From Cytobacillus luteolus (GTDB lineage: Bacteria > Bacillota > Bacilli > Bacillales > Bacillaceae_L): a stretch of 64,000 nucleotides of DNA. Below are positions 54,247 through 63,073 of the stretch, piece after piece (within the stretch, counting starts at the first letter, position 1; the number at the start of each line of letters is the position of its first letter). The position numbers and the translations under genes are program-made. The notes under the pieces are model-generated. The model ran no database searches, was not told the DNA's origin, and saw only the letters and a program-made list of their open reading frames with translations. The DNA is taken from NCBI RefSeq assembly GCF_017873715.1, contig NZ_JAGGKM010000002.1, positions 496,001-560,000 of the forward strand. The letters are read 5' to 3'.

Positions 54247-54288
54247 AAAGAAAGAGGCTATTCTTAATTGAATAGCCTCTTTCTTTTT
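54245..54288. terminator. Bidirectional terminator between IDEAL and kynB genes
   Basis: A 19-bp perfect stem (AAAAAGAAAGAGGCTATTC with its inverse) across TTAATT, T-runs both ways. Confidence 0.94.
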
Positions 54289-54293
54289 ATAAT

Positions 54294-54914
54294 TTATCGT
54301 TCGATTAAGACTGCTCGGACTGGGCTTCCGTCAGCTTCTTTTATTGGTAGTGGAAGAGCTACTAATTCATAGATTCCTTCTTTTACTGAATCTAATACAA
54401 TACCTTCTAATATATGAATGTCATTTTCTAATAAACTATGGTGTGCTGGTAACTCTTTGCTATCAAGTACATCTACCGAGGGAACGTCTACTCCAATTAA
54501 TTTGATCCCCTTCTTTGCTAAAAATGGCGCAAGATCAGGTGATAAGGCTGTGATGGATGTAGGAAATTCACTTCGTTCAATCCACGATTCAGTTTTAATT
54601 AAAATCCTTGAGACTCCCTCAAAATTAACATCATTAAAGTGTTCTGGAGAAAGCATCTGTATATTCTTCTTCTCAACCACTAATGCCGGGCCAATATATA
54701 GTTCTAAATCTAGTTCAATCACCTTTTTACCATCGTTATCAAAGTGAAATGGTGCATCAATGTGAGTACCCGTATGAGCGCTCATCTCTATTTTACCAAC
54801 ATTCACTGAGCCTGAAGCCTCTTTAGTCCAGCTCAATTCAAAAGAAAATGTGGTATCTCCTGGCCAAACTGGTATGTTATTGTGTAACACCTGAGAAATA
54901 TCAATTATGTTCAT
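54294..54914 (-). CDS. Cyclase-family hydrolase, KynB-like arylformamidase
   Basis: A metal-dependent cyclase-family protein of 206 residues, resembling kynurenine formamidase KynB, which hydrolyses N-formylkynurenine. The metal motif HTGTHIDAPFHF (about 47-58) is complete and the GVDVPSVD segment (about 142-149) matches KynB. No kynA or kynU gene is nearby, so tryptophan catabolism cannot be claimed; other cyclase-family amide or ester hydrolases are possible. GGGG lies upstream of the ATG. The next upstream gene is DUF2500, 43 bases away. Confidence 0.78.
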   Translation of the reverse strand: MNIIDISQVLHNNIPVWPGDTTFSFELSWTKEASGSVNVGKIEMSAHTGTHIDAPFHFDNDGKKVIELDLELYIGPALVVEKKNIQMLSPEHFNDVNFEGVSRILIKTESWIERSEFPTSITALSPDLAPFLAKKGIKLIGVDVPSVDVLDSKELPAHHSLLENDIHILEGIVLDSVKEGIYELVALPLPIKEADGSPVRAVLIER

Positions 54915-54956
54915 TTCTTCAACCCCTACTAAAATTAATTAATTTATCGTTATAAG

Positions 54957-55319
54957 TTACCTTCTAGAGAATCCATTAAAACGAGTTCCCTGGTACATAA
55001 GAGTTCCTTCATCCCCCTCGACGATGAGGCCAGAATCCTTAGGTTTTACTTGGAGCTCTACTCTTTCTCCATTTCCTAATTCAAACGTAATAAAATAGGC
55101 AGTTCTTGCACTAGATTCACCGCTACCACCATATACCTGTGTTCGCTTTGATAAAACCTTTGCAAATGTAGTAACTGGTGTTGCTGTATTATTTGATGAC
55201 CATGTTATTAACCCTTTTCCTATAACATAAATAAATCCACCTATTACGATAATAAAGATAATTGTTCCAAATGCACTCATCCAAACTGGCGGGCCGCCGA
55301 AGCCACTGTTAAACACCAA
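54957..55319 (-). CDS. DUF2500 membrane protein
   Basis: A protein of 120 residues with one transmembrane helix (about 14-34) and a C-terminal beta-rich domain (about 45-118) typical of DUF2500 (FAKVLSKRTQV near 52-62, YFITFELGNGERVEL near 75-89). Function unknown. The start is GTG with GGGGGG five bases upstream. It precedes kynB on the same strand and may share its transcript; divergent to patA. Confidence 0.8.
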   Translation of the reverse strand: MVFNSGFGGPPVWMSAFGTIIFIIVIGGFIYVIGKGLITWSSNNTATPVTTFAKVLSKRTQVYGGSGESSARTAYFITFELGNGERVELQVKPKDSGLIVEGDEGTLMYQGTRFNGFSRR

Positions 55320-55468
55320 ATCCCCCCCATAATTTCCCTTTTTCTAGTATCATAACATAGGATAATTCTAGAGAGTTATATTTTTCAGAATGATAGAATG
55401 GTGTTTATTGATCATTTGCGATAAAATAGGTTAAATTGTATTACAAAATTGGAAGGATGAATCAATTC

Positions 55469-56620
55469 GTGGAGCACCTTATAAACAAAAATGTACAATC
55501 GATTGAAATATCAGGAATCCGTAAATTCTTTAATATGGTAGCAGACTACAAAGATGTTATTTCTTTAACGATTGGTCAACCTGACTTTCATACTCCAGAT
55601 CATGTAAAAACGGCTGGAATTAAAGCAATTGAAAAAAATTTCACTACATATACTCATAATGCCGGCTACATAGAACTTCGAACAGCTGCTTGTCAATTTC
55701 TTGAAAGGAAATACAACCTTGTCTATAAACCTGAAACAGAGGTAATTACTACAACAGGTGCCAGCCAGGCAATCGATATCGTTTTTCGAACGATTCTAGA
55801 AATTGGGTCCGAAGTAATTCTACCAGGTCCAGTTTATCCTGGTTACGAGCCACTTATTACTCTCTGTGGGGCAGTTCCTGTGTATGCTGACACACGAGAA
55901 AATGGCTTTCGTCTAACAGCTGATATTATTGAAAAACATCTTACGGCGAATACACGTTGTGTAGTTTTACCCTACCCTTCTAATCCAACAGGTGTTACAT
56001 TATCCGAGACAGAATTAAGAGACATCGCCACTCTTTTAGAAGGTAAGGATATCTTTATATTATCCGATGAAATTTATAGTGAATTAGTCTTTGAAGGAAA
56101 ACATCATTCAATATCGAGCCTATTGAGGGAACAAACCATCGTGATTAATGGGTTATCAAAATCTCATTCAATGACCGGGTGGAGAATTGGATTTGTTTAT
56201 GCTCCGCAATGGCTAACACGCCATATGTTAAAGGTCCACCAATACAATGTTTCTTGCGCTTCATCAATAAGTCAGCAAGCTGCTATTGAAGCTTTAACAA
56301 ACGGAATAGATGATGCCTCACCTATGAGGCTTGAGTATATGAAGCGTCTAGATTATGTATATAATCGTCTTGTAGCTATGAATATTGATGTTGTTAAACC
56401 AAATGGAGCTTTCTATCTATTCCCGTCTATTGAAAAATTTGGAATGTCATCATTTGATTTAGCTATGAAGCTTGTAAAAGAAGCTGGAATAGCCGTTGTA
56501 CCAGGGAGTGCTTTCTCAACCTACGGTGAAGGCTATGTTCGTTTATCCTATGCCTACTCAATGGAAACACTAGAAAAAGCACTAGACCGATTAGAAACAT
56601 TCGTAAAGACACATTCCTAA
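55469..56620 (+). CDS. patA: Aminotransferase PatA
   Basis: A fold-type I PLP aminotransferase of 383 residues, close to B. subtilis PatA (aminotransferase A), which can act on aromatic or diaminopimelate-related 2-oxo acids. Marks: TIGQPDF (about 25-31), NAGYxELR, SNPTG (about 171-175), and the PLP lysine in SKSHSMTGWRIGF (about 230-232). The start is GTG 55469, giving MEHLINKN as in B. subtilis; ATG or TTG codons upstream lack spacing to GGAAGG, though the spacing to GTG is long (about 11). Located between cheV-side genes and kinA as in B. subtilis. Confidence 0.9.
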   Translation: MEHLINKNVQSIEISGIRKFFNMVADYKDVISLTIGQPDFHTPDHVKTAGIKAIEKNFTTYTHNAGYIELRTAACQFLERKYNLVYKPETEVITTTGASQAIDIVFRTILEIGSEVILPGPVYPGYEPLITLCGAVPVYADTRENGFRLTADIIEKHLTANTRCVVLPYPSNPTGVTLSETELRDIATLLEGKDIFILSDEIYSELVFEGKHHSISSLLREQTIVINGLSKSHSMTGWRIGFVYAPQWLTRHMLKVHQYNVSCASSISQQAAIEALTNGIDDASPMRLEYMKRLDYVYNRLVAMNIDVVKPNGAFYLFPSIEKFGMSSFDLAMKLVKEAGIAVVPGSAFSTYGEGYVRLSYAYSMETLEKALDRLETFVKTHS

Positions 56621-56626
56621 GAAACA

Positions 56627-56657
56627 ACAAAAGCCATGACAGCATTCATGGCTTTTT
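56627..56657 (+). terminator. Terminator of patA
   Basis: AAAAGCCATGA pairs with TCATGGCTTTT across CAGCAT, followed by TT. Confidence 0.88.
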
Positions 56658-56705
56658 TCTGTTTATATGTTAGATAAATTTTGATATATTGTGTTCCAGA
56701 TGGTG

Positions 56706-56894
56706 AGTGGATTGTAGCGGAAGACACTTGACTCCTGCGGGAAATAGAGGAAAGGTCGAGACCCCGCAGACGGAACGTCGAGGAGGCTCGACTTCCTCCC
56801 CGATGGGAATCCGCCCTTGAAAAAGCCGGCAGTTGGGCTTTTTCATGATTCCCCGCGGAAAGCAAGTGCCTGCAGCGCAAAGGAACGGTCAAGA
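56706..56894. repeat. Structured dispersed repeat, family 1, copy B
   Basis: Second copy of the element at 23996-24186, nearly identical in its centre and more complete at CCTGCGGG and CCCCGCGG. It fills most of the 300-base gap between convergent patA and kinA. The inverted ends (GCGGAAGACACTTG, CAAGTGCCTGCAGCG) and nested hairpin are conserved. The frame across it is the same spurious frame as in copy A. Confidence 0.85.
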
Positions 56895-56961
56895 TTCAGA
56901 TTAAACAAAAACATTTTGTAAGAAAAGATTATTTGCCGATTTTTTGACTAAAGTATTTAGG

Positions 56962-58803
56962 TTAGTCTTCAAGCGGTAACGCAACTGTTATAGTTGTACC
57001 TTTATTCATCTCACTAGAAATTGTAATCGTTCCCTGATGATTTTCAATAATTTTAAAACTAACCATAAGTCCTAGACCTGTACCTTTTTCTTTTGTCGTG
57101 TAAAAAGGTTCACCAATACGTTTTACAATGTGTTCTGGAATTCCAACACCTTCATCCATAACAGAGATACTAATCTGTTTATCTAAAACTTCAGTCGAGA
57201 TTGTAATTACTCCACCATTAGGCATTGCATCAATCGCATTCTTGATAAGATTAATAAACACCTGCTTTATTTGGTTTTCATCACACATTATTATAGATTC
57301 TGTTTTCATAAAGGACAAATTCAATTGAATATTATTCATAATCGCTTGTGTTTCAAGTAATGTCATTACATCTTTAATAAGTATTTCAATATTTGTTCTC
57401 TTAAACCTTATTTCTGTAGGCTTTGATAAAACCAACAGTTCACTTAGAATCGCTTCAATCCGATTTAATTCAGATTCTACTATATCAAAATATTGCTGTT
57501 GTTGGTCCGTTTTTATGAGTTGGAAAAATCCTTTTATAGCGGTCAATGGATTTCTTATTTCATGTGCAATTCCTGCTGCTAACTGTCCTGCAATTGAAAG
57601 TTTTTCAGACTTGAGCATTAGTTCTTCGGCTTGTTTTCGTTCTGTAATATCACGAATAATCACTTGAATGGCCGGCTCGCCAAAATACGTTGTAGGAATG
57701 AATATTTGCTCAGAGTAAAGTTCCTTTCCTGAAGCTGTATACCAGGTTTGTTTACTCTTTTTTTCTTTCTTTTCCGAGAGGACAAGATCTATCATTTCAT
57801 CAATTTTCGAATGCTCCTCTAAATGAAGATATTTATAAATACTTGTTCCTAGCATCTCTGTATAACTTCCAGCCTCGAACATTTTTACACCAGATTCATT
57901 AATAAATACCCACCGGTTGTCATATACCACCGCTATTGTATCAATAGAGTTATGGATTATGTTTTGATATCGTTCTCTACTTTTTTGAAGGATTCCTTGA
58001 AAGTTTTTTCGAGAAGAGATATCGTCTAATACAAAATACTCAAAAAGATGCCCTTGCAGTGTTACTGAAGACAGTCGTACATCTACATCAATAATTGAAT
58101 GGTCTAATCTTTGCCATTTTTCCTCAATAACACCCACTGTGTAACCGTCATGAATGGACTTTAACCTTTTCTCTATAACAATATGAAAGGGTACAAGTGC
58201 GAACTGATAGATGTCTAGTCCAATAATGTCTTCTTTCTTTCTAGCACCTAACAATCGTCTTGATGCTTCATTAACATACACAATTCTTCCATTATCGGCT
58301 AGGATAATAGCATAAGGGGTAACCTCCACTAAAGAAAATGAATCTTCCTTAGTAAAGAGCAACTCAGTCTCCTCTTTTTTACTAGTCGACAGAAGCTCTA
58401 GTGTAGGTTTACTTCTTAATGTATCTTGATTATTTACAGTTATTTGTAATAAAATTTCTTCCGCGTTAGATGAGCGGGACTTTTTAACTAGGTCTATTTT
58501 ACTATCAACCCATAAGTATGTTTTATCCTTATGAAGGATCCTGAATGTGCAAGGTTCATGAGTTGTTTCATTAAAAAAATAACTTTCTACTAAAAATTGG
58601 TCATCCTCATGGATAAAGCTTTTAATATATGTACCAATTAACTCACTTTGGGAGAATCCTAGAATTTCCTCACAGTTTGAGGATATATAAAGAACTTTAC
58701 CACTTGAATTAACAGATAATACTAGATGCACAAATGAAATATCATTTACTGTTTCATTTACAAAAGAATGATTGGTTGAGAAAGCTCCTGTTTCTGGTTT
58801 CAT
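56962..58803 (-). CDS. kinA: Sporulation sensor kinase KinA
   Basis: A cytoplasmic histidine kinase of about 613 residues that starts the Spo0F-Spo0B-Spo0A phosphorelay. Three PAS domains (about 20-130, 165-270, 285-400) precede HisKA with AAGIAHEIRNPLTAIKGFF (His near residue 410) and HATPase (about 500-610) ending GTGLGLMVSF. It resembles B. subtilis KinA in every domain, including ILQKSRERYQ at the third PAS. The start is uncertain: GTG 58857 has no ribosome-binding site; ATG 58803 follows GGGGGG by about 13 bases and is preferred. Next to patA as expected. Confidence 0.9.
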   Translation of the reverse strand: MKPETGAFSTNHSFVNETVNDISFVHLVLSVNSSGKVLYISSNCEEILGFSQSELIGTYIKSFIHEDDQFLVESYFFNETTHEPCTFRILHKDKTYLWVDSKIDLVKKSRSSNAEEILLQITVNNQDTLRSKPTLELLSTSKKEETELLFTKEDSFSLVEVTPYAIILADNGRIVYVNEASRRLLGARKKEDIIGLDIYQFALVPFHIVIEKRLKSIHDGYTVGVIEEKWQRLDHSIIDVDVRLSSVTLQGHLFEYFVLDDISSRKNFQGILQKSRERYQNIIHNSIDTIAVVYDNRWVFINESGVKMFEAGSYTEMLGTSIYKYLHLEEHSKIDEMIDLVLSEKKEKKSKQTWYTASGKELYSEQIFIPTTYFGEPAIQVIIRDITERKQAEELMLKSEKLSIAGQLAAGIAHEIRNPLTAIKGFFQLIKTDQQQQYFDIVESELNRIEAILSELLVLSKPTEIRFKRTNIEILIKDVMTLLETQAIMNNIQLNLSFMKTESIIMCDENQIKQVFINLIKNAIDAMPNGGVITISTEVLDKQISISVMDEGVGIPEHIVKRIGEPFYTTKEKGTGLGLMVSFKIIENHQGTITISSEMNKGTTITVALPLED

Positions 58804-58956
58804 TGGTAGAATATATCCCCCCTTAATAAGGTGATCAGTAGAAAACCTATGATTCACTTTTTTAGCTGCAAATTCATCTACTTCTACCTTAATTTAGAAA
58901 TATTATTCAAGCTATAGGAATTAATGCTTAATTTAAAAGGAATTTTTTGGAACAAA

Positions 58957-58985
58957 GCAAAAACTAGGTACTATGACCTAGTTTG
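58957..58985 (-). terminator. Terminator of the liv-esterase-lactonase operon
   Basis: AAACTAGGT and ACCTAGTTT with a 6-base loop, followed on the minus strand by TTGCTTTG. Confidence 0.75.
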
Positions 58986-58995
58986 CTTGATAATA

Positions 58996-59997
58996 TTATG
59001 TTAATCTTTCAGCTCTTTGGGTCATAAATAATGATTTTGGATTATGCAGAAAGAGTTTATCTATCGTAGTCTCTGAAACTCCCTTTTCGCGTAATTGTGG
59101 GATAATTGACTCAAATAGATAGGTTGGATGCCAGTTCGCCATTATCTCAACAAGTGGCTCTGGAAGAACTGGTGGTCGACCTAGCCACACATTTACAGTG
59201 TCATGAGAAAGCATTATACGATCTTCATAGCCATCATTAAGTAATTTTAGTAAGATTTCAATTCTCTCTGTATCAAAAGGTGTTCCAACCATTCCTTGGA
59301 TACCAAAGCGATCAAGTGCGATATTTACCCCGTATTCTAATGTTTCTTTATGATAGGAAGGGTTTGTATTCCCACACATATGGCCAATAACGATTCGATT
59401 AGGAGCAACACCCTTACTCACAAGTAATTGGGCCTGTTCTGGACCCATGGTACCTTCTTGTGTATGAGTTAAAATAGTAACCCCAGTGTCTAGATGAGCC
59501 CTAGCAGCAGCTCTAAAAAACATTTCTTCATAGGTGGTGATCTCATTTTTACTAGATGCAAGTTTAATAATACCTGGCTTTATGCCTGTGGATCCAATCC
59601 CCTCGGTGAGCTCTTTCATGAACATCTCATAGATTTCCTGTTCAGCTGTACCTAGGGCTTGGCGAAACTTGAAATAAGGAGTCGCTCCCTCCCCTTCGTA
59701 ATAATAGCCTGTTGCACAAATAATTTTAAGGCCAGTTTGTTCAGAGATTTCACGAAGTAACTCTGGATTTCTACCACACTCATTCGGAGTAGGATCAACT
59801 ACTGTTCTAACACCATAACTCATTAGTTTAATTGCTACCTCAATCCCCACCTCAAGTGCCTCTTGTCTATTAAACCCTCCAAGAGTTTGGTCTCCCTGAA
59901 ATCCAGGATAGCCAAATACAAAGTGCTCATGAATCAGTGTCTTACCTAATTGGTTAATATCTATTGGACCTGTTACAGTGTTCACCATTTGTCTCAT
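58996..59997 (-). CDS. Phosphotriesterase-like lactonase
   Basis: A binuclear metallohydrolase of 333 residues in the phosphotriesterase-like lactonase group. All metal ligands are at the positions of the Geobacillus kaustophilus enzyme GKL: His23 and His25 (IHEHF), carbamylated Lys145 (GIIKLAS), His178 (THTQEG), His206 (IGHMCG) and Asp266 (LSHDTVN); other parts are also very similar. Members hydrolyse N-acyl-homoserine lactones and other lactones, with weak organophosphate activity. It is the last gene of the operon, five bases after the esterase. Cytoplasmic. The physiological substrate may be a lactone taken up by the adjacent importer. Confidence 0.88.
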   Translation of the reverse strand: MRQMVNTVTGPIDINQLGKTLIHEHFVFGYPGFQGDQTLGGFNRQEALEVGIEVAIKLMSYGVRTVVDPTPNECGRNPELLREISEQTGLKIICATGYYYEGEGATPYFKFRQALGTAEQEIYEMFMKELTEGIGSTGIKPGIIKLASSKNEITTYEEMFFRAAARAHLDTGVTILTHTQEGTMGPEQAQLLVSKGVAPNRIVIGHMCGNTNPSYHKETLEYGVNIALDRFGIQGMVGTPFDTERIEILLKLLNDGYEDRIMLSHDTVNVWLGRPPVLPEPLVEIMANWHPTYLFESIIPQLREKGVSETTIDKLFLHNPKSLFMTQRAERLT

Positions 59998-60001
59998 GTT
60001 A

Positions 60002-60958
60002 TTACACCTCTTTTACGGTCGTCTTATTAAATGCATTCTGTAGTGAATTGCTAATATGTTCGACTGCAAGTTTACCTTGATGCAGTACACCAAACATACT
60101 TATAAATCCATGAATCATGCCATCGTAGCACTTGTATTCTACTTCAATACCAGCCTCAGTTAGTGATTCAGCATATGCTTTCCCCTCATCTCGTAATGGG
60201 TCAAAACCTGCTGTAATAATTAGTGCGGGTGGTAAATCAGACTTATCATCTATTAATAATGGTGCCGCAAGTGGATTTGTTAGATCTTCTGTTCCATTTA
60301 AGTAACAGTCTCTAAACCAACTCATAGCTGATTTTGTCAGAAAGTATCCTTCTGAAAACAATGAATATGATTCTGTTATTCCAAAGTTTGTAGAAGGATA
60401 TAATAGGGCTTGAAAGCATAGTTTTAGAAAACCATCCTTTTTTGCAAGATGGGTTACGGCTGCCGCCAAATTCCCTCCCGCACTATCACCTCCAACAGCC
60501 AAGCGTGCTGGATCCACTTTTAAAGCTTCTGCATTATCATAGACCCACTTAGTTGCATGGAAGGCATCATATACAGCAACTGGAAATTTATGTTCAGGTG
60601 CTAGACTGTAGTCAACAGATATCACGACACACTCAGCACTATTTGCAATTGCACGGCACAATGAATCATGACTTTCTAAATTACCTAACACCCAACCCCC
60701 ACCATGAAAATAAATAAGCGCCGGTAATATTTCATTATCTTTAGGAGAGTATACTCGTATTTTTATATCATCTTTCTCACCATTAATTGTCATATCTTCA
60801 ATTTTATGAACTACTATTTCTGAAGCTCCTTGACGTAATCTTTGCTGAGTAAGTGCGAATGCTTCCCGGGCTTGTTCAGGTGAGAGTGTTTCAATAGCAG
60901 GGGCACCAGAGGCTGCCATCATATCCAGTAACATTTTAGCTTGAGGGTCTAAATTCAT
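60002..60958 (-). CDS. Alpha/beta hydrolase, hormone-sensitive-lipase family esterase
   Basis: A cytoplasmic esterase of 318 residues. The oxyanion motif HGGGWVLG (about 77-84), nucleophile motif GDSAGG (Ser about 152), acidic residue in DPLRDEG (about 247-253) and final His in HGF (about 278-280) complete the HSL-type catalytic set. The start is ATG 60958; nine bases further up another ATG directly abuts GAGGAAAGG. It precedes the lactonase by four bases and follows a hairpin after the binding-protein gene, so the two hydrolases are co-expressed. Probably hydrolyses short-chain carboxylic esters. Confidence 0.86.
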   Translation of the reverse strand: MNLDPQAKMLLDMMAASGAPAIETLSPEQAREAFALTQQRLRQGASEIVVHKIEDMTINGEKDDIKIRVYSPKDNEILPALIYFHGGGWVLGNLESHDSLCRAIANSAECVVISVDYSLAPEHKFPVAVYDAFHATKWVYDNAEALKVDPARLAVGGDSAGGNLAAAVTHLAKKDGFLKLCFQALLYPSTNFGITESYSLFSEGYFLTKSAMSWFRDCYLNGTEDLTNPLAAPLLIDDKSDLPPALIITAGFDPLRDEGKAYAESLTEAGIEVEYKCYDGMIHGFISMFGVLHQGKLAVEHISNSLQNAFNKTTVKEV

Positions 60959-60979
60959 TCTTTTCATCCTTTCCTCATC

Positions 60980-61020
60980 AAAAAGCTAATCTAAAAGTCT
61001 AACAAACTTTTAGATTAGCT
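60980..61020 (-). terminator. Intra-operon hairpin between binding protein and esterase
   Basis: A 15-bp perfect stem (60984-60998 with 61006-61020) with a 7-base loop and four T on the minus strand. Either a real terminator or an attenuator that lowers expression of the hydrolases. Confidence 0.75.
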
Positions 61021-61035
61021 CTCCCATTTAATTAG

Positions 61036-62259
61036 TTACTCATTAATAATGACAAATTCTCCATTCTCAATAGCCGTTGCAGAAGGCTTCCAATTAAATC
61101 TTCCATTGTCTAAGCCTGTTAAATGCCAAACCATTTGATCATCTTCTAATGAATCAATACCCGCTTGAATATTCTCCATTATTTTCTTCGGATCAGAAAC
61201 AGTGCCGGCTGCTTGCATTGCCTTAACTAATACATGTAATGTTTGATAGTTAAATGCACCTTCAGCAGTTGGAATTCTACCGAATTTCTCTTCATATTTT
61301 CCTTTAAACACCTGACCACCTGGTGCATCACTAGTATAGATTGGCAATGTCCCCACTGCCCCTTCAAGCATGTCATAGCCACCTAATACTGGCTCCATTT
61401 CCTCAAACTTCGCTTGGTCCATGATGATAAATCCACCTTTAAACCCTAGCTCACGAGCTTGTTTGATAACTAATGCTGTTGGCTGTGAAGGGCCCCCTAC
61501 AAAAAGAACATCTGGGTCTTTACTCAATGCATTAGTAACGATAGTGAAGAAGTCTGTATCTTTACTAAAGTCTATAGATCCTTCATATACAACCTCGCCA
61601 CCAAGCTCTTCCCACACTGGAACTAACGTATCTGTCCAATCCTTTCCGTATTGTGAAGCTGTCGGAAGAACAGCAAGTTTACTTCCAAATCGTTCCATCT
61701 GGTATTTTGAAAACGGAACAGGGTAGGCACTGTACGCCGGTGGTATGCTTAGAGTTAATGGATTTCCAACCTCTTGTACCTTGGGTTCACTCGTATAAGC
61801 ACTTATAATAAAGTTTTCTTGTTCATTAAATACTTGAGTTGCAAATATCCCTCCACTATGTGGAACGAAAATAATTGGGGTTTTGTTTTCTTGAACAAGT
61901 CTTCGTGCATTTGTACCTGTTTCATTTGGTAAGTATTTATCGTCTAGTTTAACGACATTAAGTTTGTAAGTTTCTCCGTTTACCTCAAAACCAGTTTCAT
62001 TGATTTCATCTGCCGCCATCGTAACACCACTCAGTGTATTTTCTCCGTAAAATGCAGCAGGGCCACTTAATGGACCACTAAAACCAATATTTACAACTTT
62101 AGCTTCTTTAGTTGCTGGAGCTTCTGTAGTGTCCTTTTTCTCTTCCGCTGGTTTGGCATCATTTGTTGCAGGTTGAGCTGGAGTATTCGTCCCACTAGAA
62201 CAAGCTGCTAACATTAATAAAAAAGCTAAAAATAACACTAGCGAATACACTTTTTTCAT
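61036..62259 (-). CDS. ABC transporter substrate-binding lipoprotein (LivK-like)
   Basis: The binding protein of a HAAT-type importer, 407 residues. A lipoprotein signal with lipobox LAAC (Cys20) is followed by a Thr/Ala/Glu/Lys-rich linker (about 22-55) and a periplasmic-binding-protein type I domain (about 57-400) with IGFSGPLSGPAAFYG at the start. GGGGGG precedes the ATG. It is encoded after livF, with a possible cre site in the gap. The family binds branched-chain amino acids, amides, urea or aromatic acids; the adjacent hydrolases suggest a different, ester- or lactone-related ligand. Confidence 0.86.
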   Translation of the reverse strand: MKKVYSLVLFLAFLLMLAACSSGTNTPAQPATNDAKPAEEKKDTTEAPATKEAKVVNIGFSGPLSGPAAFYGENTLSGVTMAADEINETGFEVNGETYKLNVVKLDDKYLPNETGTNARRLVQENKTPIIFVPHSGGIFATQVFNEQENFIISAYTSEPKVQEVGNPLTLSIPPAYSAYPVPFSKYQMERFGSKLAVLPTASQYGKDWTDTLVPVWEELGGEVVYEGSIDFSKDTDFFTIVTNALSKDPDVLFVGGPSQPTALVIKQARELGFKGGFIIMDQAKFEEMEPVLGGYDMLEGAVGTLPIYTSDAPGGQVFKGKYEEKFGRIPTAEGAFNYQTLHVLVKAMQAAGTVSDPKKIMENIQAGIDSLEDDQMVWHLTGLDNGRFNWKPSATAIENGEFVIINE

Positions 62260-62352
62260 TTCAATATCCCCCTTAAATTTTATTCATAGACGTTTGCAAC
62301 TCAAATTTCAATTAATACGAATGAACAAGATCACCCCCTAAATCCCGGAAGC

Positions 62353-62366
62353 TAAAAGCGCTTACC
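62353..62366. promoter_or_regulatory. Candidate catabolite-responsive element (cre)
   Basis: TAAAAGCGCTTACC matches the CcpA consensus TGWAANCGNTNWCA at 12 of 14 positions. It lies between livF and the binding-protein gene and touches the livF stop codon. Could mediate glucose repression of the downstream part. Confidence 0.35.
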
Positions 62367-63073
62367 TAAGCCCCGATATAAGCCTTTCTAACTTGGTCAT
62401 TATTAAATAATTCATCACGTGTACCACTCAAAACAATCCTTCCGTTTTCTATTACATAGCCCCTATTAGAGACTTGAAGTGCTGCATTAGCATTTTGTTC
62501 TGCCAATAAAACCGTGGTTCCACTAGAATTTATTTGTTCAATAATGGTAAACATTTGTTCAACAATTAGTGGTGCAAGACCTAATGAAGGTTCATCTAAC
62601 ATTAGGAGTTTCGGTTTCGACATTAATGCCCGCCCAATTGCTAACATTTGTTGTTGTCCCCCACTAAGTGACCCTGCAGGTTGATTTCTTTTATCTTTTA
62701 AAATCGGAAAAAGGTCATAGATCCCTTCTAATTCAGTTTTTAAGAGTGACTTGTTACTCCGGAAAACATAGCCACCCATTTTTAAGTTTTCAAAAACAGT
62801 CATTTCAGGAAAAAGTTTTCTTCCCTCGGCACATTGAACAATCCCTTTATGAACTAATTTGTGAGGAGCTTTTCCACCTATTTGTTCATCCCCAAAGTAT
62901 ATTTCTCCATTTACTGGTTTTGAAAGACCTGAAATGGTTCGAAACAATGTACTTTTTCCTGCTCCATTTGCGCCTAACAGAACAACAAGCTCTCCCTGTC
63001 CGACTTCTAGATTAATATCTTTTAAAGCTTGAAATTGACCATAGTTCACTGATACATTAGCTAGTTTTAGCAT
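62366..63073 (-). CDS. livF: HAAT-type ABC transporter ATP-binding protein LivF
   Basis: One of two ATPases of the importer, 235 residues. Walker A GANGAGKST (about 36-44), Q-loop, signature LSGGQQQ (about 137-143), Walker B LLMLDEPSLGLAP (about 156-168) and the switch His/Gln region LLAEQNA are complete; the typical LivF end VRKAYIGA is present. The ATG at 63073 follows GGGAGGG by seven bases, excluding nine upstream codons, and the gene overlaps livG by 17 bases. Energises uptake with LivG. Confidence 0.92.
   Translation of the reverse strand: MLKLANVSVNYGQFQALKDINLEVGQGELVVLLGANGAGKSTLFRTISGLSKPVNGEIYFGDEQIGGKAPHKLVHKGIVQCAEGRKLFPEMTVFENLKMGGYVFRSNKSLLKTELEGIYDLFPILKDKRNQPAGSLSGGQQQMLAIGRALMSKPKLLMLDEPSLGLAPLIVEQMFTIIEQINSSGTTVLLAEQNANAALQVSNRGYVIENGRIVLSGTRDELFNNDQVRKAYIGA

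Noticed and set aside
61421-61726. 101-codon plus-strand frame
   Set aside because: Antisense to the binding-protein gene; no ribosome-binding site.
62780-63000. 115-codon plus-strand frame over livF
   Set aside because: Antisense shadow of the ATPase gene.
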